Assembly: GCA_021234155.1 (NCBI GenBank)
Contig: JAJEKV010000020.1
Location: 18,467,018 to 18,531,017, forward strand
DNA length: 64,000 bases
Reading direction: 5' to 3'
From: Isoetes taiwanensis
Taxonomy: Eukaryota; Streptophyta; Lycopodiopsida; Isoetales; Isoetaceae
Part shown: one piece after another, positions 45,727 through 58,008 of the stretch
How the letters are laid out: the number at the start of each line of letters is the position of its first letter
Numbering within the stretch: the first letter of the stretch is position 1
Position numbers and translations under genes: made by a program
Notes under the pieces: model-generated
Database searches by the model: none
What the model was told of the DNA's origin: nothing
Seen by the model: only the letters and a program-made list of their open reading frames with translations

Positions 45727-47928
45727 TTTCAGGGCAAGGGTTTTTTATTCCTCGTAGTAATGATTCTGGCTATGGGGATGAATAATCAAGCATCTGCTTC
45801 TGTGCTAGTCAATGGGCAGCCTACAGGAATTTTTGATCTTAGGAAGGGTATCAGGCAAGGTTGCCCATTGGCACCGTACCTATTTTTTGTTATGGCGAAT
45901 TTACTAACTAGAATGGTTCAGCTGAAGATGCTAGATGGGAACTTGGAAGGGCTGGCCTTCCCTGAAGGCACAGAGAAGCTGACAATCATGCAGTATGTTG
46001 ACGATACCTTTATGTTCCTCAGGTATGACGATAATAGTTTTCAGTCATTTCGTCATATCCTGCTCTCTTTTGAGGTCATTTCAGGAATGTTCATAAATGT
46101 TCAGTCCTCTGGCCATTGGATACGGATATTGATCCGAGAGCCAGAGGGTTGGGGTTTCCTGTGGTGGCAAATGGAGAGTCAGTTAAGCTCCTCGGACTCC
46201 CCCTTGTTCTTTCTGATAGTATGAAGGGCTTATGGGCCCCTATCTTGGACAAGCTCAGGAAAAAGCTGGGAATGTGGTCTTCCAAGACCTTGGCTACATC
46301 TGGGAGAGTTACAGTAGCCAATGCGGTTCTAGCTGCCTCGCATATCTACTATTCATCTGTCCTGGTGGCCCAAAAAGGTATATATAACCAAATGCAAGTT
46401 ATAATCCGGAAATTCATTTGGGGGGGTATGGCCAAGGTGGCTTGGTCCGAGCTATGTCGAGACAAGAAGGATGGAGGCTTGGGTTGCAAAGATCCCTTTG
46501 TACAAGCTCAGGCTCTGGCAGCTAAATTTGTCTGAAGAGCTCTTCAGAATGAGTCATCTCCGGCCCTGAGGTTCGTGTCCTACTGGCTGAAGCAAGGTAA
46601 GCTACTAGGCAAGCCCTCTCTCCCTAGGGATGAGCTTGGAGCCTTGTACTATAGCTTTAAGCTGGCTCCTGGGACATCTCCTGTCATGAGAAGGATTCTG
46701 CAAGCATGGATGGAAGTGCAGCATGCTTTTACCCCTATGATCCCTCCAAGGGAAGCAAGAGGGTTAAGTATCTTTTGGAACACGAACATTTGGGATAGAG
46801 ATGGACTCCCCTTAGCTCTCTCTCATCCTCATATCTTCATTAAATGGAAGAGATTAGGAATCACACAGTTGCAACACTTATGGGAGAATGGCAGGTGGAT
46901 TAGTTGGACCAAGTTCAAGAATAGAGTCCACTCGACTGGGGAAGGGGACAAGGCAGTTCTTAGAGAGATCCTCTTGAGAGTCGGGAATGTGTCGGGGGGT
47001 CATTGGACCTTAAGAAAATTGGCTACTTGATGGACAAGTGATCTATAATGTGGCTAGGATCTATCGATCTCTTTGTAAGGATACCAAGGAGAGATAAGGC
47101 TTAGTTTGGGTCATGTGATGACAAAAGAAATCCTAGCTAACTCTTGGAAATCTATCTGTTCTAAGAAGATTCAGTTCTTTAGATGGCTAGCCCTGCAGGG
47201 TGGGCTGAGTACAAATGAGAACCTCTATATTAGACATATGACTGGTGATGATAAATGCCCACTTGGATGTCAGGTGCGGGAGTCGGTTGGATACCTTTTC
47301 TTCTGTCCATCGATTGCAGAGTTCTGGCATTGGGTAAGCCCCATTATTGGTATATTTATGCATCAACTAATATGGCCTGATTTGGTAATAGCATTGGATA
47401 GAAACTGCATAGAAGCCTCGCTACTTAACATTGCACTCTGGGTGATCTGGAAGCACCGCTGTGATATAGCTATTGGGGGGTCAGCGATCTGCATAACAAG
47501 ACTGAAAAACTATTTCAATCTGGAAGTTGCATTGATGGCTCTGTCACATCATTGACAGAAAGGTGTAAGATATAACCGAGAGCTAGACAGACTAGGGACA
47601 CTGGAAGGGTTCTATTCCTTCTTTAGATGTCATTGGCTCAACAGAAATACTATGGATGCAACTGATGCCAATAATGTGGTGGCAAGTGTCTTAGCTATAC
47701 TGAGCTAAGTGTTGTGGGGTTCCAGATGTGGAAAAGGAGTGAAGTCACTCTGTAGTACCTACTATATGGTGAAGACTGGTGATCTCCCTTATAGTACCCA
47801 CATGGTGGGGAAGAAGAGGTGATATTACCTTGAGTACACAATATCTGGCTATACTCTTTCTTCCCTTATATGGGGATATGATGTACTTTATCTTATATAC
47901 ACTCTTACCCTCAAAAAAAAAAAAAAAA
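45727..47928 (+). mobile_element. LINE-3, 5'-truncated L1 with poly(A)
   Basis: Starts within RT and ends in a 16-A tail at 47913-47928. Open pieces: 45706-46224, 46116-46535, 46575-47030, 47106-47555, in different frames. Same overall type as LINE-1 but a diverged family. No clear target duplication was found. Confidence 0.88.
45779..47555 (+). pseudogene. LINE-3 reverse transcriptase and zinc-binding domain
   Basis: NNQASASVLVNGQPTGIF, GIRQGCPLAPYLFFV and MQYVDDTFMFL give RT motifs 4-6, with the YVDD active site intact. After frame changes near 46110 and a stop at 46534 come MWSSKTLATSGRVTVANAVL and NQMQVIIRKFIWGGMAKVAW, the thumb region. Then KKIQFFRWLALQGGLSTNEN and CPLGCQVRESVGYLFFCPS form the zf-RVT motif. 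The fingers and endonuclease are missing through 5' truncation. Confidence 0.88.
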
Positions 47929-48394
47929 TTAAATCTAAGCTGTTAAGGGATATGCATAAATGAGCATTGCAACCCTTTTGTGTTCCATGCACGAATGCTT
48001 GGATATTTTGAAAATTAAATTGATGCATCTATACAATGGTCATCGTGCTTATTGTGTGAAATCATTACGACCTCTACACAAGGACGATACTTTTGCATGT
48101 CAAACCACTGTTTAAAGCTTGCATCTCAGGTTATAGAAAAACGAGCACAAAAAAAAAATAGAAAATTTTTAGAATAAAGGAAGAAGTTTATTGCATGGAG
48201 GCAACACACAATCCATGATTTGAAAATGTAAAAAAAGTTCATTTAATAGGCATCACTAGATTATGTACTTAAATACATAACACCACCTTTTTTAGAATAT
48301 ACTTCTATATTATGCTCTACATATAGGGTGGCCATGCCATGAGACGAATATTGGCTTCATAAGCAACTACTTGAAGGTAATGGATAATTATTTA
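47929..48394. other. Unassigned spacer
   Basis: AT-rich, nothing recognised. Confidence 0.4.
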
Positions 48395-49525
48395 TATAGA
48401 ATAGAATAGAATATACATTATTGTCCCTTGTGCCCTGAGGCCTCTGGACTTATGTAGCATGGGCGCGCTCCCTAATGGGTGCTACTAGCACATCATGCTG
48501 GTTTATTGTAGCCTTTTCTGAAGGCTTTCTTTTTTCTATTAATACCGGCATCCCGCTTTGAATCGGCATCATGGCCGTGCAATGATGCATCGTTATCAAG
48601 CTGAGCATTTCTTGGGCAGCTATGATTCGCCTCTCGGGCGTCTCATATCACAAGCCCTTTTTCTTTGTGTACTTCCCGGTGTCTGGTCGTCATCTCCCGT
48701 ATTGCGTCTGCCAAATCTCTCATTGTTTCTGTCCTTAGCATCATGGCGTGTACGGTCTGGCCCCATCTTATGTTTCTGTATTTGTTTCTGATGTCTCCAT
48801 ATATTGGGCACTCATTGAGCATGTGGTTCTCATCCTCCACTTCCCCACTGTCACAAATTCTGCATATCCGGTCGTCTTTCTCTACTCTCCTCCAACTGTC
48901 CTTTTCAATTCTTAGATCATGGCTCCCCATCCTAAATCTCGCTAGGATATCTCTCCTTGTCTTCCCTAGTAGATTATCTCGGTACATCTGTTGTCCTATC
49001 TGTTGTTCTGGATTGAAGACTGTCATAAGCCAAAGTGTCTTGGGTCCTGTGTGTTTTTGCAGCCATGCTCGCGTCTATCTGCCCAATCCTCATTCCATCT
49101 ACCTTCGTTTACCAGGTCGCTCAGGTTCATCCCCATTTCTCTGGTCCATACTGCCACGTCCTTAAACCATACGTTGCTCTCGATGATGTGTGATTTTGCT
49201 GATTCGCTGATTGCAATACTCGATAATTTATTTGGTTTCCCACCTGCATTGTTTCTTATGAGATATCTGATAGTCTTCTACCATGCCCTCACCTCCATTG
49301 GTTTCTGCCCTGTCTCGTATACTATGGCTGTTAGTGGTGTATTTGTTCTCAGCTTAAATTCCTGTTTATGCCACTGTCTGAGGATCCCTTCCTATTTTTC
49401 CCATTTCTTGTCTGTTAACCCTGGTCCCCAAGCTTCAGCCCCATATAGCTGCGTCGTCACGACCACTGCACTAAACAGGTAGCATTTGATCTCCCAGTCT
49501 ATTATTCTGCTTTTATTACAGAAAT
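48395..49525 (-). pseudogene. LINE-4, 3' half (thumb, C-terminal zinc motif)
   Basis: Minus strand from 49525: RIIDWEIKCYLFSAVVVTTQ, LYGAEAWGPGL and FKLRTNTPLTAIVYETGQKP, the post-RT segment of a non-L1 LINE. It is followed by RFRMGSHDLRIEKDSWRRVE and a zinc motif CRICDSGEVEDENHMLNECP near 48870-48800. Several stops. It ends near 48397 in an AGAAT-type short repeat (ATAGAATAGAATAGAAT on the + strand). The RT core lies at 52144-52665, separated by a 2.6-kb block. Confidence 0.75.
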
Positions 49526-52143
49526 TTTTCATATTAACACCAGAGTTGTTACTGGAACTATCCTGGGTTCATCCACCATAATTGGTCCAGCATATCCTCT
49601 GCCACTTAAACCCAGATATCCAACAAAAGAAATTTCCATTTCATAAGATACTACCACTTTTGGAATCTTCACTTGATTCTTTATGGCTACGGAGAATTTC
49701 AGGACCAATGGATTTAGTGATATGTTGTGATGATTGCCCAAACCTTATAGAATTCAGCAGTTTTTACGCCAGGCCAGAACTGCATTTTCTAAACTTTCTA
49801 GCATAAAGGGGTCCAAACATTTCTGAAATTGAAAGTAATTGATGTTTTATTATAAAACATGTTGATTTGCATGTTTTCATGTGTCGCTGCTATTAGATGA
49901 CATTATATGAAGTCGTCAAACCATATTTAGCTCAAAAAAGCTGTTTGAGGTTGTGAATTGTTTCTTCTTTACTATAACAAGTTTTGACGTAAGACTTGTG
50001 GCCATAAGTTGTTAACTCTAAGAGCTATAATCCAATAATTTTTTGAAGTCTCCATAAGTCGTGTTGATCTCAATTTTCATGAAAGAAAATTCGACACAGA
50101 ATCCAGGACAAAAATAGAACCAAAATGGTGTAACTAAACTCATATATAAGCTTTCTAAGGGCAATAAATGATGCATTCCATATATTCCACTTATATCTAT
50201 ATAATAAAGAAGTTTATCAACTTAAATATGGTGAATAACTATGTATTCTTATTTAGAAGTGGTTGTGAGTACACAAAATTGGAGCTTAGTTAAGGTAATA
50301 GTATAAAAAATTCATCTTTTATGATAGGCAATATTTTTTTTTATGAATGTGACCCTTGCTTGGCAACATAGACATGAATTTCATGTTAAAAGTAACACAT
50401 TATGTAGAAGATTTGATTTAAAATAGAAATGGACCATTTCTATTTTGTACTTAGGCTTGCCATATTTTAAAGCAAGATAACATTCTTTTTCAACTCATGA
50501 TTGACAAAACATGTGATAGAAGTACAAAAATATAGTTTGTATCATCTTAGTGCAAAACATACGATGAGATCTTCTTATTTTTTACTATCATAAACTTGGA
50601 ACAAGTGTTTGCTACTTAGGAGTTCCTATTTTAGGTATAATAATAGTAACTTTAGCTTGTCTTTTATGATAGACTATAATTTTTATGGACTTAAGCTTCA
50701 TTGGCAACATAGATTTCCAATTTGATGTTAAAAATAACATACTACTATATGTAAGACATGAATATAAATAGGCATGGACCATTATGGTCCACAATTAGAT
50801 GAATTTGGGTATAGAAGTAAATCTCTTTAAGTATCATTACCAATTCTATTTATTGTTCATTTGTCACTTATAATACAATGATATGGTGATTTTCTACATT
50901 CTCTAACATAATTTTTGGAAGAATGAGTGGAGATTCATATAGGTTCAATTTGCTTGTGCTTCAACATTACCATTAAATAAGGCAATTCTAGCAACCAACT
51001 AATTTTTTCAAATAGAATACTATATATGGAATCTATATATTCTTAAGGTGAGTTTAAAACCAATTAAGATGATGATGTTCTGGCTTTTTGAATGATCTTA
51101 AGCCATGTGGACCAACAATAGAAAACAGACGTAGCAGTCTAACTTTATTTTTCATAGTCATAGCTTTTTATATTTGTTCTTCATTCTTTTGTATTACTTC
51201 CACAACTTGAGAAGTTTGAAAATACAAGTTTTGAGTTCACCATTCAATGCATAGGTTTATGAAATTTATGGAACGAGTAATCTAACAGATAACTTGGAAT
51301 GGACACTAGAAAGTTTACTCTAAACCTCAAGATAATGAGCATTGATTATTTTTAATGAATGGAGTGGTTGACGATTAAGATGATGGAGTTCTTAATTTTA
51401 AAAAGAAGGTGGACCAGTAATGGTCCCAGGAAAACAAACCTTTCTTGATTTCTTGTGAATAAATGTTGTGCTTTTTTGACGTGTTTGTTTTTAGAGTGAT
51501 TCCATATTATGGTAACCTTTCAGAATATGATTTTTTGGAGGATGAATTTGAATCATTTTACTCTTATATAGACATAAGTTATCAGTCACTTGTAAATGAA
51601 AAAATAAAAGAAAATCAAAACTTCATCATTAAGGCTAATGGACATTTTTTTTAGATAAAGCAAGTTGTCTACCACTTGTATTCAAAATTTTAGGTTAAAA
51701 TTTATTTCCTTACAAAAGTTAGAGATTTGCTTTGGGAACAGCTTTCTGGAAACCAGTATTGGTTCACAGAAGACAGACAACAGTTTTGACCCTGTCATAT
51801 TCAAACAACCCTATTTCCCTTCTGAGATCTCGGATTGAGATGCAGTTTTTTGTGTTTTACTCTCTAACTCGTGAAAAAAAATACAAAAATAATGAAAAAA
51901 ATCATAAAAATCTTTTTGCTGAGACAGTTTTACTTTATCTAAACATAAAGCAAAACGGACTTGACCCCCTTGTGTTTACCTAAGTGTAACTCTCATAAAT
52001 GGGGACCAATAGATTTTTACGTATTTTTCCCATGCAATATGACTGCTATATATTAACATATAAGAAGGGTTTGACTGATTATTGAACCTTTGATTTTATA
52101 TGAATTTTAAAGCAAACAGTGCAAATGCACCTTTTCTGGTACA
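49526..52143. other. AT-rich block splitting LINE-4
   Basis: About 2.6 kb with no recognised gene. Contains two diverged repeats around 50313-50470 and 50663-50810 (both with GGCAACATAGA, GATGTTAAAA(A/G)TAACA and ATGGACCAT). Two further shorter repeats near 51066 and 51378 both have TTAAGATGATG and GTGGACCA. Flanking LINE-4 sequence on each side shows similar (A)ACAC..AGAGT..GT phrases, so a target duplication or deletion at the join is possible but not proven. Confidence 0.5.
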
Positions 52144-52665
52144 TCATGTGACGACTCTAGTGTTAAAGTAACTCCCAATGGCTGATTGGAATCTCGTATC
52201 TGCCCCTTTAGCCCATTTCCCTGTGCCGTGTGTGTCATACCCCAAATACCTGTACTCTGTTGATTCTTCTAGTTCTGCTCCCAAGTACCTGAACGGCCTG
52301 TGTCTGTTCCTGTTACCGAAGATGACTATTTGGTCTTTGCAAGGTTTACTGTTAACCCTGTCCTTTCGCAAAAGATCTCTAGTAGCTTCAGTAACCTATG
52401 CATTCCCTTGTTTTTTGTGGCCATCATGCCCAGGTCATCAGCATATAACATGATGGGCACCTTGGTTTCCCCTAGTGTAGGAGCGTCCATGTCCCCTTGT
52501 TGTTCTGCTATGAATTCTTGTAATGCATCTATGTATATGCCGAACAATGTTGGGGATAATGGGCATCCCTGCTTGACTCCCGTGTCGCAGTTTATTGCCT
52601 TTCCCTCCTCTATAAGCACCTTCTATAAGCTATACCGACATCGAATGTCAGATCCAAACCTATAG
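52144..52665 (-). pseudogene. LINE-4 reverse transcriptase core
   Basis: Minus strand reads INCDTGVKQGCPLSPTLFGI, IYIDALQEFI and VPIMLYADDLGMMATKN, with an intact YADD active site, then LLKLLEIFCERTGLTVNLAK and FRYLGAELEE. The GVKQGCPLSPTLF and YADD forms differ from LINE-1 and LINE-3, so this is a separate clade (RTE/Jockey-like in flavour; clade not assigned). One frame change lies near 52340. Upstream fingers and endonuclease are not found. Confidence 0.85.
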
Positions 52666-53340
52666 AATAAAAATAGGCAAATCAGATAGAGTTGTGCATA
52701 TTTAAAAAAAAAACAAATTAACTTATAATAATAACAAAGAGTGCGTTAGCTTTATTTGCTAATATTGTCACACGCAAACAACATGCATAGGTGTATGGAA
52801 AGAAGAAACTTAGGAAAATAAACCATATGCACGACAATTACAAAAATAAAAATTATAGAGCGAGCATATTTACAAGCTCCGATTGTAAGCCCCATCATGT
52901 ACCATATATTACAATATAGTACTTGGGTCGCCAATTTTGGCTATGTGTTAATAAGGCTTTGCCACTGGCACGCGAATCCATTGTAGAATGGTAGTTGAGT
53001 CTACTATTCTGCATCTCCGATTTTCAGCCTGTGACGAATACTCTATTTCTTTTCCATAGCCATATCAGTACCTATTTCTGCTACCAATACTGTGTTTCTC
53101 CTAACAAATATTGTATACCCATTGATGTTGAATCCAAATCCAATGTGTGTGTCGGGCAGATCTTAAGTTCGATGCTCTTTCTCTGCAGTCATTACCACTT
53201 ACGTAGGGAAGGACAATAAAGGGAAGGAAAGAAGGATAATCCAGCCATAGCTTGAAATCTGGCGACCCAAGTTCCACCAAATTTCAAAATATTAAATGTC
53301 TGTGCAAGAATCCCTGCGAAAACATTCCTGCAAACATAAG
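52666..53340. other. Unassigned spacer
   Basis: No gene recognised; low-similarity AT-rich sequence. Confidence 0.4.
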
Positions 53341-53607
53341 CAAAGTTCCAAAAACTTGTTGTTTTTAGACTGAGGTGCTTGCCCATGAGCATCTGGAACA
53401 TTTTAGAGTTTCCAAAAACCTGCTATTTTTAGACTGAGGTTCTTACCCATGAGCATTTAGAACATTCTAGAACATTCTATTTTGAGTGTTTGCAAAGTTC
53501 CACAGAACTTGCTATTTTTAGACTGAGGTGCTTGTCCATGACCATCTGGAACATTCGAGAACATTCTATTTTGAGTGTTTGAAAAGTTCCACAAAATATT
53601 GTATTTT
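53341..53607 (+). repeat. Minisatellite next to copia E
   Basis: Three to four imperfect units of about 75-90 bp, each with AGTTCCA(A/C)A, GCTATTTTTAGACTGAGG, CTT(G/A)(C/T)CCATGA and GAACATTCTATTTTGAG. The array ends exactly at the LTR start. Confidence 0.85.
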
Positions 53608-53847
53608 TGTTGGAATATTCCACTCATGCGCACGCATGCATACTATGATACTCACATGCACGTGCATGCATGCACACTTTGATGACTAGACAGGCTGACA
53701 TCACCTTGTTGCTGACCTGGACATATAACAGAGTCACGCACCACCTTAGTCTAGTTTTGTGTGAGTTCACTCAGGAGCCGGAAAGGCTGGCGCTTACTTT
53801 GTGCACTTTGCTTTCTATCTTCATATAAAGATTACTGGAGTTCTTCA
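53608..53847 (+). repeat. Copia E 5' LTR
   Basis: 240 bp, TGTTGGAATATTCCACTC to GGAGTTCTTCA, near-copy of 42409-42658. Has the CATGCATG-rich block (53623-53678) and ACATATAACAG as TATA-like box. Confidence 0.92.
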
Positions 53848-53860
53848 TGGTATCAGAGCC
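53848..53860 (+). promoter_or_regulatory. Copia E primer-binding site (tRNA-Met)
   Basis: TGGTATCAGAGCC directly after the LTR. Confidence 0.92.
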
Positions 53861-54163
53861 TTGATATAAGAGGAAAGTGAGTGTTCGGGAGTTTTGTGAT
53901 AGCTCTCAAAGGATTGAGAATTTTAAGCCTAGACTTTACTGGCTGAATCGGACTTGAGATGGCTTGTCTTTAAGCCGAGTTTCTTTCGGATCAGAGGAAT
54001 TCTTTATCAGTTCTTGCAATTCGTAGCCGGTTCTTGCAGTCTGAATCGGTTGTCATCAGATTTTCGAAATTTTGTCGTTTCTTTCCTTATTTTCTTCGTA
54101 TCTTTTCTAGGTGGGCCGGTTTTAACATAAAGATAGTCCAGGACTTCAAATTTCGTTTTAATC

Positions 54164-54648
54164 TTGTCATTCTGTACATCTACAGCAAGATTCATTGTAT
54201 TTGAAATATTGATTCTCACGGCATCCAGTGGTGATCCGTGGAAGTATTTCACCCATCCTGTTTTAGACATTGACAACTGGTATACTTGGAGAGATGCTTT
54301 TGAAACTAATCTCAATCTTAGAGATCTTGGAGATGTTTTTCTTGCAGACTGGAATCCTCTTACTGCAGAGGATAACAAGAAAGATTTTCTGGCACTTAAT
54401 CATCTCAAGACTTGTATTTCAACTGATTTTCAAAGGGATATCAGAACTTTCAAGACTTTCACTAAAGCATTTGGTTTCTTGCAAGAAGCTTGTATTCATG
54501 AGGGGGTGGGGCAGCAAATTGCTATTCAAGGACAAATGAATAATCTCAGACTTGAGAATTGTGCTAATATGAGAGATTATCTTCAACAACTCAAAATCTT
54601 GAAGGAAAAACATTCTGGAGCTGGAGGTACACTAGATGATGTTGCTTT
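54164..54648 (+). pseudogene. Copia E gag, 5' part
   Basis: UBN2-type gag: IDNWYTWRDAFETNLNLRDL, LNHLKTCISTDFQRDIRTFK and MNNLRLENCANMRDYLQQLK, ending DDVAF at the copia F insertion. The normal ATG is not obvious; the frame is open from about 54164. The 3' part resumes at 60125 (ALIMYALNGL) once F and one GCTTT are removed. Gag would form the particle. Confidence 0.85.
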
Positions 54649-55260
54649 TGTTGAAGCCTGGAGTCATTGCATAATTATTGCTTTCATGAAACTACTTAAT
54701 CTCTGATGGTAAAGCAGGTTGCAGAATGATCTGTAAGTTTGGCTAAGGTTTTCTTAACCCTAATGGCCTAAGTTCTTATTTTGAGTTTGCAAAATAAAAG
54801 TTAATGGTTGAAACCATTGAATCAATGGTCAATGAGTCAAAGGGCTCGTTTGTGAATTTGGGCTTGTGGGATAATGCAACTGACGAAAAACTCTGAACGG
54901 TGAAGCCTATCCTATCCGGAAATTTAGCCTGGTCGGTCGATTACTGAATATATAATGCTGGCTAATCAAAAGCTCTACACACAGAGAACAAGACGGAATC
55001 GTTCATACACGATTTGGCCTACTGTGGTGATCGCAATTATTGTGGGAAGATCGGGTTTATTTCTCTGCAGTAAGTTGTAGTGAATGACTTCGAATAATAT
55101 ACTCTGTGGTATTATTATTTGCACCATTGGTTGTTTAAGCTAAAGAGTTTATGCCCCTACAATTTTTGATGGCTTGCCAAGTTGTGTTGCAAAGTTGTCT
55201 TAACAATTTGAAAGAAGATTGATTCCACTCTTTTGTATTAACAAGTGCTTGAATTTCACA
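54649..55260 (+). repeat. Copia F 5' LTR
   Basis: TGTTGAAGCCTGG to GAATTTCACA, 612 bp. Confidence 0.95.
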
Positions 55261-55262
55261 TC

Positions 55263-55274
55263 TGGTATCAGAGC
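55263..55274 (+). promoter_or_regulatory. Copia F primer-binding site (tRNA-Met)
   Basis: TGGTATCAGAGC two bases after the LTR end. Confidence 0.9.
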
Positions 55275-55295
55275 ACAGGTGGTTGATTGCAGAAA

Positions 55296-56627
55296 ATGTC
55301 AAGTCGATTTGGTGCTGGCCTTTTGGCCACTGTTGAAGTTTATAAAGGGGGACCTGGCTTCCAGATTTGGAAGGATGCTGTAAAGCATGTATTAGAGGTT
55401 GAAGACTTATGGGATCTTGTTGATCCTACTGCTGTTGTCACTGATGCAGGTGTTGCCAGCCCTGCTGCAAGCACAAGTGCTACTGTTGCTGCAAAGGGAC
55501 AAGAAGGAGAGGGAGATGCTAGTAGTGCTGGAGATGTCACTTCTGCTGAGAGCAGTGGAGCAAAGGCTCATTCCAGCTTGGCAAAAATTAAAGAGGCTCA
55601 AGGGATCATTGCTTGTAAGGTTAGTCCTACAATTAGGCTAAAGTTAAGAAATAAGAGCCCTAGGAAAATGTGGATGTTTATGCTCAAGCATTATGAAGAA
55701 AAGACTTCTTTCCAAATAGATTTGTTGGATAAAGAATTAAGGAACCTTAAGCTGCATGAAGAGGATGATGTATCAGACTTTTTTAATAAGTTTGATAACA
55801 TAATAGCTGACCTAGGAGGAGCTAGAGTAGAACTATCAGAAAGGTACCAGGTTTTAGCTATTGCAAGAGCAGTTATGGACAATGAACAATTGGGATTGTT
55901 CATTAGAAATGTTGCCAAAAATAGGGATGAGGCTGAAGCTATCATTAGGACTGAGATTGAACAAAAAAGGGTAACTAAAGGTGTTGAAGAAGAAACTGAA
56001 ATTTTATATGCTGGTAGTAAAAGACAAGACAAACTCACTTGTTATTACTGTCATGAATCTGGTCACATCAAAAGCAATTGTCCAAAGCTTAAGAAAAATG
56101 AGTTCTTTTGCTATACTTGTGGTGGTCAAGGGCATCTGGCTGCTAAGTGTCCCACTCCTAAGGAGTTTGGAAGAGGAAGGGGCACCTCTAATAGGGGAAG
56201 AAATGCAGCAAGAGGTCGAGGAGGAGGAAGGAGGTCTGCAGGGGCATTTATAACACAAGAGCATGGACAAGGATCAAAAACTATAGATGAAGATGAGGTA
56301 AATTTGTTAAATTCAGTTCTTGAGGATAAATCAAATACTAACAAATTATCTCATGCTCTTGTAGTTGATAGTGGAGCTGAAAGATCAGTAGTCCACTCTG
56401 CTGAGATGCTTAAAAAACTAGAACAAGGAGAAGCCAGAAATGTTCAAGTAGGAAATGGAGCCTTGCAAAGGATTGAAGGAAAAGGATTGTTGCAGTTATG
56501 GGATATGCAAGGAAATTTAGTGGATATTAAAAATGTTTTGTGTGTGCCTGGAATTATCAAGAACTTGATTTCTGTTAGCCAGTTGGTTGATTTGTATTTG
56601 ATGATACTGGATGTAATATTTGGTTGA
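55296..56627 (+). CDS. Copia F gag and protease
   Basis: ATG at 55296, 33 bases after the primer site. Gag includes FQIWKDAVKHVLEVEDLWDL, an Ala/Ser-rich insert with coiled low complexity (residues about 45-90), then MWMFMLKHYEEKTSFQIDLL. Two zinc knuckles follow (CYYCHESGHIKSNC, CYTCGGQGHLAAKC) and an RGG-rich tail (RGRGTSNRGRNAARGRGGG). The protease site is LVVDSGAERSVV with intact Asp-Ser-Gly, then IKNVLCVPGIIKNLISVSQL. The frame shifts at about 56590, so the polyprotein is broken just past protease. The double knuckle and long RGG tail are not seen in the other copia elements here. Confidence 0.92.
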   Translation: MSSRFGAGLLATVEVYKGGPGFQIWKDAVKHVLEVEDLWDLVDPTAVVTDAGVASPAASTSATVAAKGQEGEGDASSAGDVTSAESSGAKAHSSLAKIKEAQGIIACKVSPTIRLKLRNKSPRKMWMFMLKHYEEKTSFQIDLLDKELRNLKLHEEDDVSDFFNKFDNIIADLGGARVELSERYQVLAIARAVMDNEQLGLFIRNVAKNRDEAEAIIRTEIEQKRVTKGVEEETEILYAGSKRQDKLTCYYCHESGHIKSNCPKLKKNEFFCYTCGGQGHLAAKCPTPKEFGRGRGTSNRGRNAARGRGGGRRSAGAFITQEHGQGSKTIDEDEVNLLNSVLEDKSNTNKLSHALVVDSGAERSVVHSAEMLKKLEQGEARNVQVGNGALQRIEGKGLLQLWDMQGNLVDIKNVLCVPGIIKNLISVSQLVDLYLMILDVIFG

Positions 56628-57999
56628 ATAATGAAATTAAGTTTCATGCCAAACGTGTGGGTAGACTCTTTCAATTAGAACATGAAAGTGATTGCAAAAT
56701 ATTGATGCTTTCAGATTTTGAATTATGGCATAATCGGTTAGCTCACACACACTCAAATAATCTGAAATTGTTGGCAAAGAAAGGCTTTCTTAAATATGAA
56801 AGTGGAGAGAAGGGACATATTTGTAAAGGATGCATGTTGGGCAAACTACATAGATTACCTTTTCATAAATCAAACAAGAAAACTAGGGAGGTTCTTGAGC
56901 GTTCACACTGATCTGTGTGGACCATTAAATATCAGAGGCAGAACTAACAAAAGGTATTTCATCACATTTATTGATAATCGATTATACTAGGAAATGTAAA
57001 TGTTATCTGCTTCACAACAAATCACAAGCATTGGTAGCCTTCAAACAATATGTAGCAGAATGTGAAAGGCAAACAGGGAAGAAATTAAAATGCATAAGGT
57101 CAGATAGAGGAGGAGAATATCTTTCAGCCAAATTTAAAAGCTTTTGTGTTGCTAATGGCATTAGAAGGCAGCTAACCTGTAGATATAGTCCTCAACAGAA
57201 TAGAATGGCAGAAAGAAGAAACAGAACCTTGATGAATGCAGTTAGATCAATGATTAAGAATAGTGGATTAACCAATTATTTGTGGAAAGAAGCCTTGCTA
57301 ACTGCTAACACCATACAAAACAAACTTCCCTCCTCAAGCTTGCAAGGAAATATTCCTGATCTAATGTGGTATGGAGAAAGTTTAGAAATCAATTATGAAA
57401 AGTTTAAAATTTATGGATGCTTGGCATATGTGCACAAACCAGATGAGCTAAGGAAAAAACTTGATGATAAGGCTGAAATTGGCTTCTTAGTAGGCTATGA
57501 CAGTCATTCTAAAGGTTACAGGATTTTTACTCCAGAAAATAAAAATATTATTATTAGCAGGGATGTGATATTTTGTGAAGATGTACTTTACAACCAAAGG
57601 CATCAAATTACAAAAGATGTTACTGTTAACAAGCCTTTAGAGATAACAGCAGACCAGCTTGATGATGGAGAGGAGGAGGAGAACAATAGAGAAAGTAAAA
57701 TAGTTGAAGATGTGTCCCAAGCTCATAGGACTGAAAATGAACCTGTGGAGCATGAAATTGCTGAAGATAATAAAATACCAGAGAAAAAGATAAGGAAAAG
57801 GAGGACTGAAGCACAAAGACTTTTGGATGAGATCCAATTTGATCAAGAAGCTTATGGGAGAACTGAATTAGGTGGAAGTAAAAGGCTAGAGCAGGTGCAA
57901 GAAACTGATGAAATTGAACAAATTATGGCTATATTAGAAGATGGTGAAATACCTAGAACAGTCGAGCAGGCCTTGGAAAGTGTAAATGCACAAGAGTAG
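56624..57999 (+). pseudogene. Copia F integrase
   Basis: GAG-pre-integrase with ELWHNRLAHTHSNN and HICKGCMLGKLHRLPF (zinc ligands). After single-base frame changes near 56895 and 56983 the core has VHTDLCGPLNIRG, KCIRSDRGGEYLSAKFKSFC and SPQQNRMAERRNRTLM: Asp, Asp and Glu all present. The C-terminus has LAYVHKPDELRKKLDDKAEI and FLVGYDSHSKGYRIFTPENK, then an acidic linker. A TAG at 57997-57999 interrupts before the RT. Confidence 0.9.
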
Positions 58000-58008
58000 A
58001 AAAATGCT

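Noticed and set aside
49526-52143. Organelle DNA insertion
   Set aside because: The AT-richness suggested it, but no chloroplast or mitochondrial gene, tRNA or rRNA was recognised.
53341-53607. CRISPR-like array
   Set aside because: Units are long, imperfect and without unique spacers, in a plant nuclear sequence.
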